Source: Topomyia yanbarensis (Eukaryota > Arthropoda > Insecta > Diptera > Culicidae). Taken from it: a stretch of DNA of 64,000 nt. The position numbers were made by a program, and so were the translations under genes. Where the stretch lies: positions 308,667,115 through 308,731,114 of the forward strand of contig NC_080672.1 of NCBI RefSeq assembly GCF_030247195.1, written 5' to 3'. The notes below the pieces were generated by a model that was not told where the DNA came from, ran no database searches, and was given only the letters and a program-made list of their open reading frames with translations. Below are positions 11,534 through 23,353 of this stretch, one piece after another. How positions within the stretch are numbered: position 1 is the stretch's first letter; the number at the start of each line of letters is the position of its first letter.

Positions 11534-14344
11534 GACGAATTTCATGCCAACTCGAACAAATGTTGGCAACACCCTCTCAGATTTTAATGAAACTTTCTGT
11601 ACATGAGGACTTTGTCACGAAAAGCCACTTTGCATACTTCATTTTTCCAAAAATGATCTAGAATATTTTTTATCAATTTTCTTCAAATGTCTATGTCTAA
11701 AAATAACAAATCCTACAAAAAATGTTGTAGGAGTGATTTCCACAAAATTAGTCATATTTTTGAATAAAAATGTTGGAAAAATTCTTCATAGACTCTTACG
11801 CTGCAAAAAAAAAACGATTTTAAACATTTAAAGTTGATTTATAAAAAAACCCATCTTTGATTTGGATGAAATTTTGTTCCAAGATAGGTAATTTGTTTCA
11901 TACCTACCGTCAAAAATCAAGTTGGGCACTTTCAAGGAGAAAAACTTATTTGAAAAAACTTATTCTTGTCCAAACTGATTTTTTTTGGGTGTATTTTTAT
12001 CGAAAACTAAACCAATGAAAGTCATAATCATCTCAGAATACAATTTCCCAAAAGTATCAGTAACGAATTTGGTATAGCATCTCGGACTGGACTGGAACGA
12101 GGCCGAAGGGATTCGTTTAACGGGGATCAGGTACTAGAACACACTTAGCGCACGACCAGACAACATGTCTAATATCGCGATAACTGCCACCACAAGCGCA
12201 GAGACCGCTCTCCACGACCTTAATACGCCGGAGATGGGACTTCTACGTATAATGATTGTGCATGACCCGAGATATCACCCGAATGAAGTCATGACCCTCA
12301 TCCATTTTCTTGGACCAAGGTTTGCTCCACGAAATTTGCCAATTTTTGAGCGTCCATTGAGAAGGAATATTTAAAAACTCGTTGAAGCTACGCGATCTTT
12401 TATAAATATCACTTTTTAATGCTTAAATGTCCAACTTCTCATTATCATTCTAATCCAAGTGTCCGCCTTCTCATTACCCGGAATGGAGCACTGCGAAAGA
12501 ATTCAAACTAAGGTAATCTGCTATGATTTTTCAGATATAGTACTCAAAAATTCCCATGTTTTCCCCAGGAAATACGAAGAGTGCTTTCTATACTCCATCG
12601 AACGGAGAGCCTCCTGTAACTGTAATGATGTGGACATGGTCGTTAATAGATAAATATGAAACCATCAATTTAGTGGAATGTTGGCAGCAAGGCCCTAGCC
12701 ACCAGACGAAACATTGTTTCTCTGATGGTCCGTCCGTTAATCCGTCGACGGACCGGTGCCAATAAGTCCCTTTCGCGTACAATTCTAAGCAATCTCTGCC
12801 CACCTCGAAGTAGGAGACTGTTCGCGTCGGGTACTCGTTTCGTCTGACCTTTAATCGTAGTGCAAATGCATTGTGTAAAACCTGTGGGAAAATGTAGGAA
12901 TTGAAATATAGAGACAGTTGGGGTTCCCATGTGGAAATTCCTGCTATTTGCTGTAATTACTTAGACCAGGAACCACTTATTTTGATTTTGTAACAGCACC
13001 CTTCAAGGGACACTCTCATGCCTTTACGAGGATGCTTAGGAGAGAAAACTGATTTTCCTCTTTCGGAAATTTATAGGCACATTAGACGATGTTCCCACAA
13101 TGGGATGGTCAGACTCTCGCTCTTTAGTGTACAAGGAAACGTAGAAATTAGTCGTTGTCGGGGGCGTAGCGCTCTTTTGCATTTCTCATCGGAGCGTTCC
13201 TTAAAAGAATGTTTCATTTTGTCCCCACATAATTTATATGCGGGATATGTCGAGAGATCATGCGGAGTGTCTCCACAGTAGGAAAACTTTTCATGATTCT
13301 CTCCGCAGCGTGACTTGTTTCTACAATAAGTCGCTGTAGGCCCAATAGCTTGCAACGACGGCTATTCATGCCTCGCAGCACAAAAAAGCGAACAGGTAGA
13401 CTAGCCCCGTCCAAAAGATCATAGTTTGGAAGAGAAGATTCGGCGAAAGGTTCGAAATGAAGCCGATGGAAAATAAGTTGTTTACATATACTGATTGCTT
13501 TTTCCTGAACGCAATTGCTTGCGAACTAGAATTTTCATTGGTCGAAGCAAAGGGTTCTTGAAGGAGCGAACCCCTTGCTTCGCAATTAAGGCCCCTGTTT
13601 GAGACTACACTATCAATCTCTACTTCCCGGGCGGGTACATAGACAAGATACTTCTACGTACACGGCGAAGTGGTATTTAGTTAAATCTCGCGTGTATCGA
13701 TGATGTTAAATGGCTATCTTTGCCCTCATTCAAGTTTGTTATGAATATATACAAAATTCGTTACTGATACTTTTTGTATGTATCAGGCAACTAGCAGTTG
13801 GGAAATTGTATTCTGAGATGATTATGACTTTCATTGGTTTATTTTTCGATAAAAATACACTTAAAAAAATTCAGTTTGGGCAAGGAAAAGTTTCTTTTAA
13901 ATAACTTTTTTTTTCCTTGAAAGTGCCCAACTTGAATATTTGATGGTAGAAGGGGAATATAATTACCTACCTTGGAACAAAAATTTCATCCAAATCAAAG
14001 ATGGGGATTATTTGTAAATCGACTTTAAATTTTTAAAATCGATTTTTTTCAGTGTAGGAGTCGAGGAAGAATTTTTTCAATATTTTTATTCAAAAATTTG
14101 ACTTATTTTGTAAAAATATTTCCTACAACATTTTTTGTAGGTTTTGTCATTTTTAGACTATAGCCATTTGTCAAAAATTGGTAAAAAAAAGTTTGACCTT
14201 TTTCAAAGGACAGTCTAGATCATTTTTTGGAAAAACAAAGTATGCAAAGTCGCTTTTTGTGACAAAGTCTTCATGTACAAAAAGTTTCATCACAATCTAC
14301 GAGGGTGCTGCCAACTCTGAATTCGATTTAGTGCAAAATTCGTC
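11534..14344. mobile_element. Foldback element family 2, copy 1
   Basis: Long inverted arms (about 11534-12075 and 13727-14344) end in GACGAATTT. TATA is repeated directly outside both ends (11530-11533 and 14345-14348). The left terminus reads ...GCCAACTCGAACAAATGTTGGC and the right, complemented, ...CTAAATCG.ATTCAGAGTTGGC; copy 2 at 17694-20337 shows the same left/right difference, so the ends are defined and not merely palindromic. The centre was replaced or invaded by an I-type retrotransposon fragment (12090-13460). Superfamily unknown. Confidence 0.65.
12090..13460 (-). pseudogene. I-type non-LTR retrotransposon fragment, internally deleted
   Basis: The fragment aligns by eye in three blocks with the intact element at 49517-55687: its ORF2 3' end (12090-12370 resembles 50440-50780), part of ORF2 near the linker before RT (12640-12770 resembles 52920-53010), and the ORF1 zinc-knuckle region (12990-13450 resembles 54580-54880, including a GPTATYC...SRCGENH-like peptide). 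Large deletions and many stops make it non-functional. It sits inside foldback family 2 copy 1. Sequence at 13490-13620 resembles the complement of 37260-37380 and may be 5' UTR of a related subfamily. Confidence 0.7.
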
Positions 14345-14348
14345 TATA

Positions 14349-14869
14349 TAAGGCCACGTACTCAAGTTATGCACTTTTTAAGTCAAGAATTCCGAAATAA
14401 TTTCATGGCCAAGATCGCAACCACCAACTTTAGAAATTCAATGTCTTCGAATAAATTATACAATATAATACAGGGCATCTCTTGAAAAAAATAATTTTGG
14501 TGATCAATCCTCCTGGAAATAATTATGGAGAATAAACTCAAAACATTATATAGAGACTTGGTATTCTCGGGAAAGTTGTTGATAATGAAGTTCAAAACAA
14601 CTTTTTTGAAGGCAGAAACATCTTCAAATGCTCCTAAAAACCGATCCTGTCGTACTAGAAACAAACGGAAAACATTTTGCATCATTTTTCTTCTTCTTTC
14701 CGAAAAACAGTATATGGTCTTAATACTTTCAAAATGTTCTGTTTCGTCGAGAAGTCTCATTTTACGAGCTTCCTATCCAATGCGTCTGTTAGAAAAAAAT
14801 ATTAAAAACTTAAGTGTGCAAAGTAGTCCCAGCTTGTCCGAAAGAATGTGAGGCAAGAGTAGCCACTCT
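14349..14869. other. AT-rich repeat-like spacer
   Basis: An open frame of 125 codons on the minus strand (14383-14760) has no recognisable domain and lies in sequence with the flavour of non-coding TE interiors elsewhere in the window. I do not call it a gene. Confidence 0.35.
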
Positions 14870-15360
14870 TTGCTAGCATATGCCATTTCAATTCCTGTTG
14901 AAAGTAATACAAGTCAATGGTTTCCTGATTTGCCTTAGCAGAAACCCAATTGTATGTCTGACAGAAAGCCATTTGTTTCTACCCAATTATTTCAAGAGGT
15001 TCGGGATCTTTTGCTGAAACAGCATCTGGATACATAAAAGAGTATCCGAAACGGGTTGAGATTGGATCGGATGGTTTGGTTGGTTTTGGAATGGCAAACA
15101 AGTCTCGTCTTGAGGAACTAGGTTTCTCGAAAGGAGATTATTGAATAAGTTCCAAAAATGCTTTTTTGCCGAATCCGGCAGATTTTTCAACAAGTTGAAT
15201 TTGATTCCGTCTAACACCAGAGCTACTAACTACTAATATATGACAAAAGAGCAAATGAGAACTCTAAGCAAACGGTGATTCGATTGCGATACCGTGAGGG
15301 GACTGGATGTGATGGGTTCGGCTAAATTTTTTGACAAAAAACGAATATTCCACAGTTTTG
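14870..15360 (-). pseudogene. I-type retrotransposon RT fragment
   Basis: The peptide IKFNLLKNLPDSAKKHFWNL at about 15130-15200 closely matches the RT entry region of the intact element (IKFNLLKNLPDTAKRRLLNL). Flanking nucleotide sequence matches 52395-52480 and 52750-52830 of that element. Stops and indels are frequent. The fragment may continue to 15384, where a hAT-like MITE is inserted. Confidence 0.7.
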
Positions 15361-15384
15361 TTGAACGGCTGGGGTCCACTGGGA

Positions 15385-15600
15385 CAGCGGTTCTCAACAT
15401 TTTTCGTACCACGGAATCACCCTTGGACCCCCTCGGATAAACGTCGATTTTGTATGTTATCAATATGTTATATTCAAATCGTTAGGAAACAAGACTTGAA
15501 ATTTCAATATGCACTCGGAAAATATATTTTTACTCGCGGATCCCCAGCAACGACTTCACGGCCCCCTAGGGGTCCGCGTACCCCAAGTTGAGAATCACTG
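15385..15600. mobile_element. hAT-like MITE with 8-bp target duplication
   Basis: 216 bp with ends CAGCGGTTCTCAAC and (complement) CAGTGATTCTCAAC. Flanking octamers CACTGGGA (15377-15384) and CACTAGGA (15601-15608) agree at 7 of 8 positions. The CAG.G...CTCAAC terminus and 8-bp duplication are characteristic of hAT. No coding capacity. Confidence 0.75.
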
Positions 15601-15608
15601 CACTAGGA

Positions 15609-16479
15609 GGTTGATAACAGTCTATAATCTTTCTCCGGACAAAACCAGCCTAGAGGCCGTGTGGCATCCGGCGCACAGTGATGCCGCGATGGCAAAAACC
15701 CCCAAAAAGTTTTTATTTAATTCATATGCCATATTATTTTTTCCCAATTCTACGGCACTTCAGACATCATACTTCCAATTTTCTTGATTATCGTATGACA
15801 AATAAGCTCTCCAGAGCATTTTGAACTAGGGGTGTTGAAAGATGTTTTTCATTCCTTTCATGGAAAACATATGGCGCTATAATGCAATAATACAACTAGG
15901 TTTTTAAATAGGAAGGAAAAGGCAGAAACGGATCACTCCAACTTTAATTTGTGGCAATTTTTGTGTACTTTAAGGAAATCTTAGTGCGATCTTGCGCAAA
16001 TCTGCGACAAAAGAGTTATGATTAATTTTTTCACCGTTGACTGTAGAAACTACGCAAGGGCTAGGTATCAAGTGGTATGAAGTTGATAATAGCAAAAAAT
16101 TTTTTTTTTTTGATTTCCAGAAAATAATCCAAGCTGATCCCAAATTTTGATGTCTTATTTTGATTATTAAGAACTATTGTGAAATAAACCGTCCAATGTT
16201 AAAAGTGATATTTTGATCATTTTGCACTTGGCCCATAACAGTACTTCTCACATTAACCAGGCCAACTAACGAATAAAATGGGTTTTTTGTATCGACAATG
16301 TTCAATTTATATTAAACCTTATTAATATGTTGGTTTCCACCCTAGAATCTTTTTTTTCGTTCAAATGTTTTTTTTCAGACATAGTTTTTAAAATGGCGTA
16401 TCAAAACAATTTAAGAACATTGTGAATTATAAAAGAAAGTTTGATCGAAATGACGAATGAGTGAATATCATTGCATAGT
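15609..16479. other. Unassigned non-coding sequence
   Basis: Contains a GC-richer patch near 15650-15690 that may be leftover retrotransposon, then AT-rich sequence. No gene is seen. Confidence 0.35.
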
Positions 16480-17640
16480 AAGTGGTAATTATTGACAAAA
16501 TACACCGAAAAAAACACCATTTATTGCACCTAGCAGTGAGAATGAATGAAGTGAATAAAATGAACAATAAAATGTAATGAATTACATGAATATAATGAAC
16601 GAAATAAAAGAATAGAATAAAATAAATAAATTGTATTAATTGAATAAAATGAACAAATTCTGGTTGGGCGATTTCAAAAAAAAAAATTTTTGTTTTACAT
16701 ATTTGTAATCTATACCTATATAATATCTATAAATGTATGGAATATCTATCACCCTGGCAAAACCGATTAAATCGTAAGTTTCAATAATAATATTCTATTT
16801 AAACTTTTATTTTATTATGCGTTTTCTATAAAGTCGTGTTTTCGTTTGTGTAGGCATGTTCCGTTCTAAAATTTTTAGTATATCGTGTGTTTACGAGTTT
16901 TGATTTAAAAAGTGTTACTATGGCCAGACACGAGCTATTTGGGATTCTAGGTAAAAGAAACAGTTAATTTTTTTTGATCAGCGAAATAAAAAAAACCGCA
17001 ATAAATACATCCTGGAAAGCGATGCTCGAAATTCGACCTCACGGCTAGAAGACAGGGAAATGAATAGCATATAAATATAAGGAGTAGAACCAACCAAATG
17101 AATTTATGAATAAAATTTATATAACAAATAAAATGAATTAATCGAATAAAATAATTAAAGTAAAAAGAACTAATGCTATGAATTAAGCAAATAAAATTAG
17201 CAATATGAGCAAAATGAATAATATGAGGAAATTTAATAAAATTAATTAAATAAAACAAGGAAATTACATCAAAATAAATTAAAAAGAATAACACAAATAA
17301 ATAAAATGATGGAAAAAATTAAAGAACAATTTAAATAAACAATGAAAAAATAAACAAAATGATGAAAATGAATTCATAAGTGATAGGAATAAAAATGATT
17401 ACATGAATAAATTTCATAAAAACCAATAAATTTAAACATCATATAAAATTTCTGTTCTTGATCAAACGATTCAAATTAATAAAATACAAAAATGAATCTA
17501 ATAAAAAAATGAGCAAAAATAACAAATAAAATTAGCAAATCATCAAAGTACATAGAATAAAATATAGTAAAGAATAAAGTCAAAAATAAATGCCTATATT
17601 ATATGTATAATCAATAAAAAATGAAAAATTGAAGATAATT
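16480..17640. repeat. Degenerate A-rich low-complexity repeat (AATAAAATGAAT-like)
   Basis: Irregular repetition of AATAAAATGAA-like words over more than 1 kb, interrupted by unique sequence at about 16650-17050. The minus-strand frame at 16947-17294 is F/I/Y-rich and is a by-product of this composition. Confidence 0.6.
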
Positions 17641-18247
17641 TTTTTTTGTCATAGTTTCAACAATATCTAAATATGAGCAATAGGGCTACTTTTGACAAAT
17701 TTCGCGCCAACTCGAACAAATGTTGGCAGCACCCTCTCAGATTTTAATGAAACTTACTGTACATGAAAACTTTGTCACAAAAAGCCACTTTGCATACTTT
17801 GTTTTTCCAAAAATGATCTAGACTGTCTTTTGAAAAGGGCCAAACTTTCTTTACCAACTTTTTTTCAAATGGCTATAGTCTAAAAATGACAAGTCCTAAA
17901 AAAATGTTGTAGGAGTGATTTTCATAAAATTAGTCAAATTTTTGAATAAAAATATTGAAAAAATTCTTCGTTGACTCCTACACTGAAAAAAATCGATTTT
18001 AAAAATTTAAAGTCGATTTACAAAAATATCCTTTTTTGATTTGAATGAAATTTATTTGAAAAGTTATTTGAATAAAAATTTTCCTTGTCCAAACTAAACT
18101 GACTTTTTTTCAGTGCATTTTTATCGAAAATTAAACTAATGAAAGTCATAATCATCTCAGATTCCATTTTCCCAGCTGCTAGTTGCCTGATACATGCAAA
18201 AAGTATCAGTAACGAACTTGGTATATATTCATAACAAACTTGAATAA

Positions 18248-18338
18248 AGACTGGAAGGCTGGAAGATTGGAAGATCAGAAGACTGAAAGATTGGAAGACT
18301 GGAAGACTAGAAGACTAGAAGACTGGAAGACATGAAGA
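18248..18338 (+). repeat. 9-bp minisatellite (GGAAGACTR)
   Basis: About ten degenerate copies of a GGAAGACTG/A nonamer in tandem, directly inside the left arm of foldback family 2 copy 2. Confidence 0.75.
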
Positions 18339-18389
18339 CTGCAGTTCATTTGTTCCTCTCAAAACTAATAAATTTCTAAAATTTATTTT

Positions 18390-18617
18390 ATGTCTGATGG
18401 AGCAGTAGCACAATACAAAAATAAGAAAAACTTCGCAAGCTTGTGTAGATTCCAATCAAAGTATGAGTTAAGCGCAGAATGGCATTTTGTTGCAGCATCC
18501 CATGGAAAAGGACCCTGTGATGCTATTGGTGGTACTCTCAAGCGAATGGCAAAAACATCCAGTCTTGCTCGCGACTATGGAAATACCATAACAACTTCCC
18601 GAGAGTTATATAACTGA
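18390..18617 (+). pseudogene. Transposase-like fragment with HGKG...CDAIGGTLKR motif
   Basis: A 75-codon frame reads SDGAVAQYKNKKNFASLCRF, then EWHFVAASHGKGPCDAIGG and a TLKR motif. I recall this SDG...QYKN..NF...WHF..SHGKG.CD..GG..KR pattern from transposon-derived proteins of insects, cnidarians and others, but cannot name the superfamily with confidence. No flanking conserved frame is visible, so this is a remnant. It lies inside foldback family 2 copy 2 and may be the only relic of that family's transposase. Confidence 0.55.
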
Positions 18618-20608
18618 GCAGTTTAACAAACTGATAAAAATATCACAAAATTAATGTTCTGCTACATATTCACAACAAAATGTCAAAAAAATTCGAAGAA
18701 TTTTGTATGTATAATAACTCCAAAACAATATCTGGTACTCAAAAATTCCACAGTTTTGTGCCTATTCCTAGTGGCGAAGTAGAAAAGGTTTTCTAATTCA
18801 AAAGATGAGCCAAAAATATTTTCCTTGTATAAAAATAGTACAAAATAGCATGCTTGAAGATAATTCTAAGACAAATGTTATATATAAAATTCAATACATA
18901 ATGTTGTGGTGGTTTTTTTCTTTCTCTGATTCTTCCTCAGCACTAAACAAGAAAATAAAGAAGTAATCATGAAATATTCGTTTAATGACGTAAACTCTTT
19001 TTAATGGGATTCTTGATTAAGGAGTTACATACCTTTTAATGATGAAAATGTCAAGAAAATTTGAATTTATGTAAATGAATAAAGCAATTATTGCATTACA
19101 TCAAACTTAAAATATTTTGGTAGTACACTTTTCAGTGAAATAAACAAGCATATGTTTATAAAAATATTTTGATAATTGGTGGAGTTATGGCTTTTCCCGA
19201 AAACCGTTTTTATTTAAGAGGTTTGCGGTGATCACGATTGAAGACCAATAGATCATCTAAAATCCCAAAACTCAAAAAATTCCATTAGTATATGAGTATT
19301 CCCCGTACCTTTACGATTAGTTGAATAAAAAATAACTTTTTCCTGCATTCGAGAACGTTTTTAGTAAAAAATGCTGTTTTAAGCTCTAAAAATTGTATTA
19401 AAAAATTCTTATCCATGAAACAAAAATTTATGAATGAAAAAAGAATCGTTAAGGTACGCGAAAAATTTATTACGATCAATTGAAAAAATAAGAAAACTGA
19501 TTCAGTAGTTTTTCGACAATCGTGATCGCGAAAAAACCATTTTTAGTAAAACTACACTTCGAGATAATCGAGTTTAAAATTTCAAATTACCACTGCTCTT
19601 GGTAGACGAAGCGCGCTTGGAAGCACTGTAACTTTCGATCTATTTCTCGGATCTCTATAAAAATATTGGAAAACATTCTCAAGGAGTTGTACTTTCAGAT
19701 AAAGTAATAAAAAAATTTCGATCTTATGAAAAATGAAAAAGTACTTAACCCCTAAATAAAAATATGCTTTGTTCCTAAATTAGACAACATCTTCTCACAA
19801 ACCAAGTTTTATTGGAGTCTGAGATGATTATGGCTTTCATTGATTTAGTTTTAGATAAAAATATACTGAAGAAAAAAATTCAGTCAAGGAAAAGTTTTTT
19901 TTATTAACTTTTTTCCTTAAAAGTGACAAACTTGAATTTTTGACGGTAAGTAGGGAACATAATTACCTATCTTGGAACAAAATTTCATCCAAATCAAAAA
20001 TGGGTTTTTATTTGCAAACCGACTTTAAATTTTTAAAATCGATTTTTTTTCAGTGTAGGAGCCAATGAAGAATTTTTTCAATCTATTTATTTCTTATTTG
20101 ACTAATTTTGTGAAAATCACTTGTTTAACATTTTTTTGTATGACTTGTCATTTTTAGACTATAGCCATTTGAAAAAAATTGGTAAAAAAAGTTTTTTCAA
20201 AATACAGTCTAGATCATTTTTGGAAAAACAAAGTATGCAAAGTGGCTTTTTGTGACAAAGTCTTTATGTACAGAAAATTTCATTAAAATCTGAGAGGGTG
20301 CTGCCAACTCTGAATACGATTTAGCGCAAAATTCGTCTTTTTGAAAGTTTGTTTACAAGTTTTTGGAAAAGTGGTTACATAAAGTACCAAAAAGCCTGCC
20401 GGTACTTCCATTCCATTCTTTTCCACATTCTTATTTTTATTTTATTTTATAATTTCATAGTTTGTTTATAATTTAATCATTTAAACTTGTCATTTACAAA
20501 AATAGCTCAATTATGTGTTTAATCCTAAACTAGCATATTTCTATTTGTTATTCCTATACAATAATTGAATCCAGAGGGATATATCAAACGCATGAATGGC
20601 AGAGATAC

Positions 20609-20810
20609 CCCAAGCAACCAAAAGTTCGTATAAGGGAGCTGCATAAGCTTTTCGTTTTAAGTAATTTTTCAGTGCGTTTTATGTTCTAATAGCGGCTTAA
20701 GCAGCTTTATAGTTCCATTAAAGCTTAAGCAGCTTGGAAGTTCGCTAAGAACTTTATGTGAACTTTAAAGTGTGCTTTTTAAGTATTATTCGAACTTCTG
20801 GTTGCTTGGG
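20609..20810. mobile_element. MITE with 20-bp TIR CCCAAGCAACC...
   Basis: Ends CCCAAGCAACCAAAAGTTCG and, complemented, CCCAAGCAACCAGAAGTTCG match at 19 of 20. The 202-bp interior has repeated GCTTAAGCAGCTT-like words and is rich in self-complementarity. No convincing target duplication is visible, so the superfamily is undetermined. Confidence 0.7.
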
Positions 20811-23180
20811 ACATTGTCCTTTCATTAAGTACATTTCGGCACTTTTTGGGTAACACTATTAGGAGTCAGTACAGAAATGGGATTAATACGAAATAATTTA
20901 TCAAATTCATTATTTTTCTATTATTCAAAAGTGCTTGAAATGCTTGTTTGTACACGAATTTATCACAAAGAAAACGGTTAGTGTGATATAGGGATACTTC
21001 ATTCAGAAACATTATGTTGTATTAAAATATTGTGAAAACTTATTTTTGGAGACTTTAATTAATATTGCGATAAATTTGGAAGTCTATTCAAGGTAGAGAA
21101 TTAAAGATTGTTTAGATTGTAACTTTGCTGAGAATGAAAATTTTCTAATAACATTTTTACAGTCGGTAGTTTTGTTGAGTTTTTTATGATTACTGACCGC
21201 TGAGAATTACGATTAATGCAATCAAAATTCGACATTTATATGAGCCAAAACGCAGACTGTTGCATTACAGTCAGATGATCATTTCATCAAAAATTGCTCG
21301 ATAAATACATACTTGTACTATTTTACCTTAAGGATTTATATATGTTGTGCTTGGCCAAAAACCGAAAATAAATTGCATATATTTGTGAGTATCATATCCT
21401 CAATAGCGTTTGGTGAACTTTTCATGGCGAACTGAGCACTCTGAAGTTCATGGGGTATACATGGGTGCAAGCTATATCACAGTGTATTTCCGGAGACCTG
21501 TTTCAAACTTTAAGTATTGTTGTGCCGTGTTTCAAATCAACGGGATCAAACAAATAATAGTCTTTTGTGCTCTACGTTCGGGTACGTTTTCATTGAAATG
21601 TGAATAAATTACACAACGTGATTATCTCGAGCCGACTTTTCGAAAAGTGACCGCGTGATGACTAAAATCTTCTAAATACCGCTGAACTAATCGATCTGAA
21701 ATTTTCAGAGACTGTTTATAATTACACAATTTCAATTTTAACCATTTACACTTGTCCAAATATGAAAGCTCCCAAAAACCGTTTTTTAAGAAAAGTCGTC
21801 ATCATTCTCGAAAAAAAAATCTTCGCTAAATCCGTTTTCGCCAAATCCCCATTTTTTATGGTTGGTAACTGTGTGATAAGGTGTAGGTATCAAGAATATT
21901 ACTATAATCTTTTATTAATTTTTAAAGCTTAGCCTAAGCTGATCTCGAATTTCAATAGTTTTTTTATTGCTTGGAACAGTTTTGAAATATGGCAAATGTT
22001 AAAAGTGATGGTTTCGATAATTTTGAATATGGTACACAATTATTCTTATTTCGCGTTTAAACTAGGCCAAATAGCCAAATAAAACTAATTTTTGTGACAA
22101 TAATGTTCAATATATAATGAATTTCTTGAATATCTTGAATATCTTTTCGTCAAAATATATTAATAGTTTAATTGCTTTGAAGTCTGTACGAGGTAAAGTA
22201 CCTTCAAAAAAGTTTCTTATGAAAAAATATTTTTGTGGGAAGTTACAATTTCCTGTCTATATTAAATCGAATAATTGCTAATCTCACTTTCAGGCAGATT
22301 CGCCACTCACTTATAGAATTCGTTCTCTCTACAAGAACTCTTTCAGAGCGATCCAAAGATTTAAAGTTCGACAACAAGTTATCGCAGGGTTCTGCAAAAT
22401 TAAAATATCTGCATTTATTGAAAATTGGGGTTCCTATTTTCTGCAACCAACCAGTTTGAAATTATTCACTGATTGTTTGAAAAAAAAAATCATATATATT
22501 TCGATTTTATTAATTTTTCCATTCGATTAACAAAGAAGTTACGGTTAGTTAATAATATCGGGTTATTACTGTACTGCATTAATATTTATGAAAGATTGAT
22601 TCCTAATTATTCCAAAGAATTCCACAGCTATTTGTTTTGGCGAGTTTCGTATCGTTATCGACTACCGGAATTAAAATTTCTGATTGCCACAGATAGCGAT
22701 TATTGCATCGAAAATGCAACATCCATTTTCATAAAGAGAGCATGCGTTTAATTGTTTGCTCATTCAGCATGATTAAAATCATACATTTCTCGAAAAAGAT
22801 TATGTTGGAAATCGATTCAGAGACCTGAAATCATGGAAAAAAGTTATCAAATAAATGTTTTTGTACACCTTTTGGGTTATTGCCAACTTCTGTATGGAGT
22901 GGAATCACTGTGCGGCGGGCTGAAGTTTCTCAACCAAGAATTGATCCACTGGGTTCCTGCTCCCATGTCGTCGCCTCTTAGACTGAAAACAAGAGTCCTC
23001 AAGTGAAGGTGTTTCTCCGTGCCGAGTACTGAATGGCTAGCAGGACTAAAATATGCCTGTCGCGCACGGAGTGTCGCGGGTCATACCCTTACTGTGTTAA
23101 AGCGAATCTCAGACACAATGGACTCTTGTCTCTTTGCAAATTGTAGGATTTAAATGATGGTCGTGTCACCAATACCAATA
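20811..23180. other. AT-rich non-coding stretch
   Basis: No convincing gene. Short frames at 22235-22459 and 22473-22751 have no domain or splice support. From about 22890 the sequence becomes less AT-rich and probably belongs to the 5' region of the LOA-like element that follows. Confidence 0.4.
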
Positions 23181-23223
23181 GCCTATAGCGAACCCCGAAA
23201 TGGAATCGGGGTTCGCCATAGGC
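23181..23223 (+). other. Long near-perfect hairpin
   Basis: An 18-bp stem (17 of 18 pairs) starting GCCTATAGCGAACCCCGA closes a 7-nt loop. It lies about 130 bp upstream of the first LOA-like coding frame, probably in the element's 5' UTR. Confidence 0.7.
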
Positions 23224-23353
23224 GATTTTAAGCCAATGTGGTTGGTATCTTCTAGCTGCTGTAGAACAAGTGCTGGTGATGAAATGTGTAGTGTTGTGAT
23301 CGAGTACAGTTAGAGTAGCACAAATTTATCTTCAGGTTAAACTTACAGCAACT

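Larger units (their letters stand above)
17694..20337. mobile_element. Foldback element family 2, copy 2
   Basis: Arms at about 17694-18249 and 19815-20337 are inverted relative to each other and are the same sequence as the arms of copy 1. Ends are GACAAATTT and AAATTCGTC. TTTT is repeated on both flanks (17690-17693 and 20338-20341). The centre differs from copy 1: it holds a minisatellite (18248-18338), a short transposase-like reading frame (18390-18617) and AT-rich sequence. Confidence 0.65.

Noticed and set aside
14383..14760. 125-codon minus-strand frame
   Set aside because: No recognisable motif; lies between repeat fragments in AT-rich sequence where long chance frames are expected.
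16947..17294. 115-codon hydrophobic minus-strand frame
   Set aside because: By-product of the AATAAAATGAA-like low-complexity repeat.
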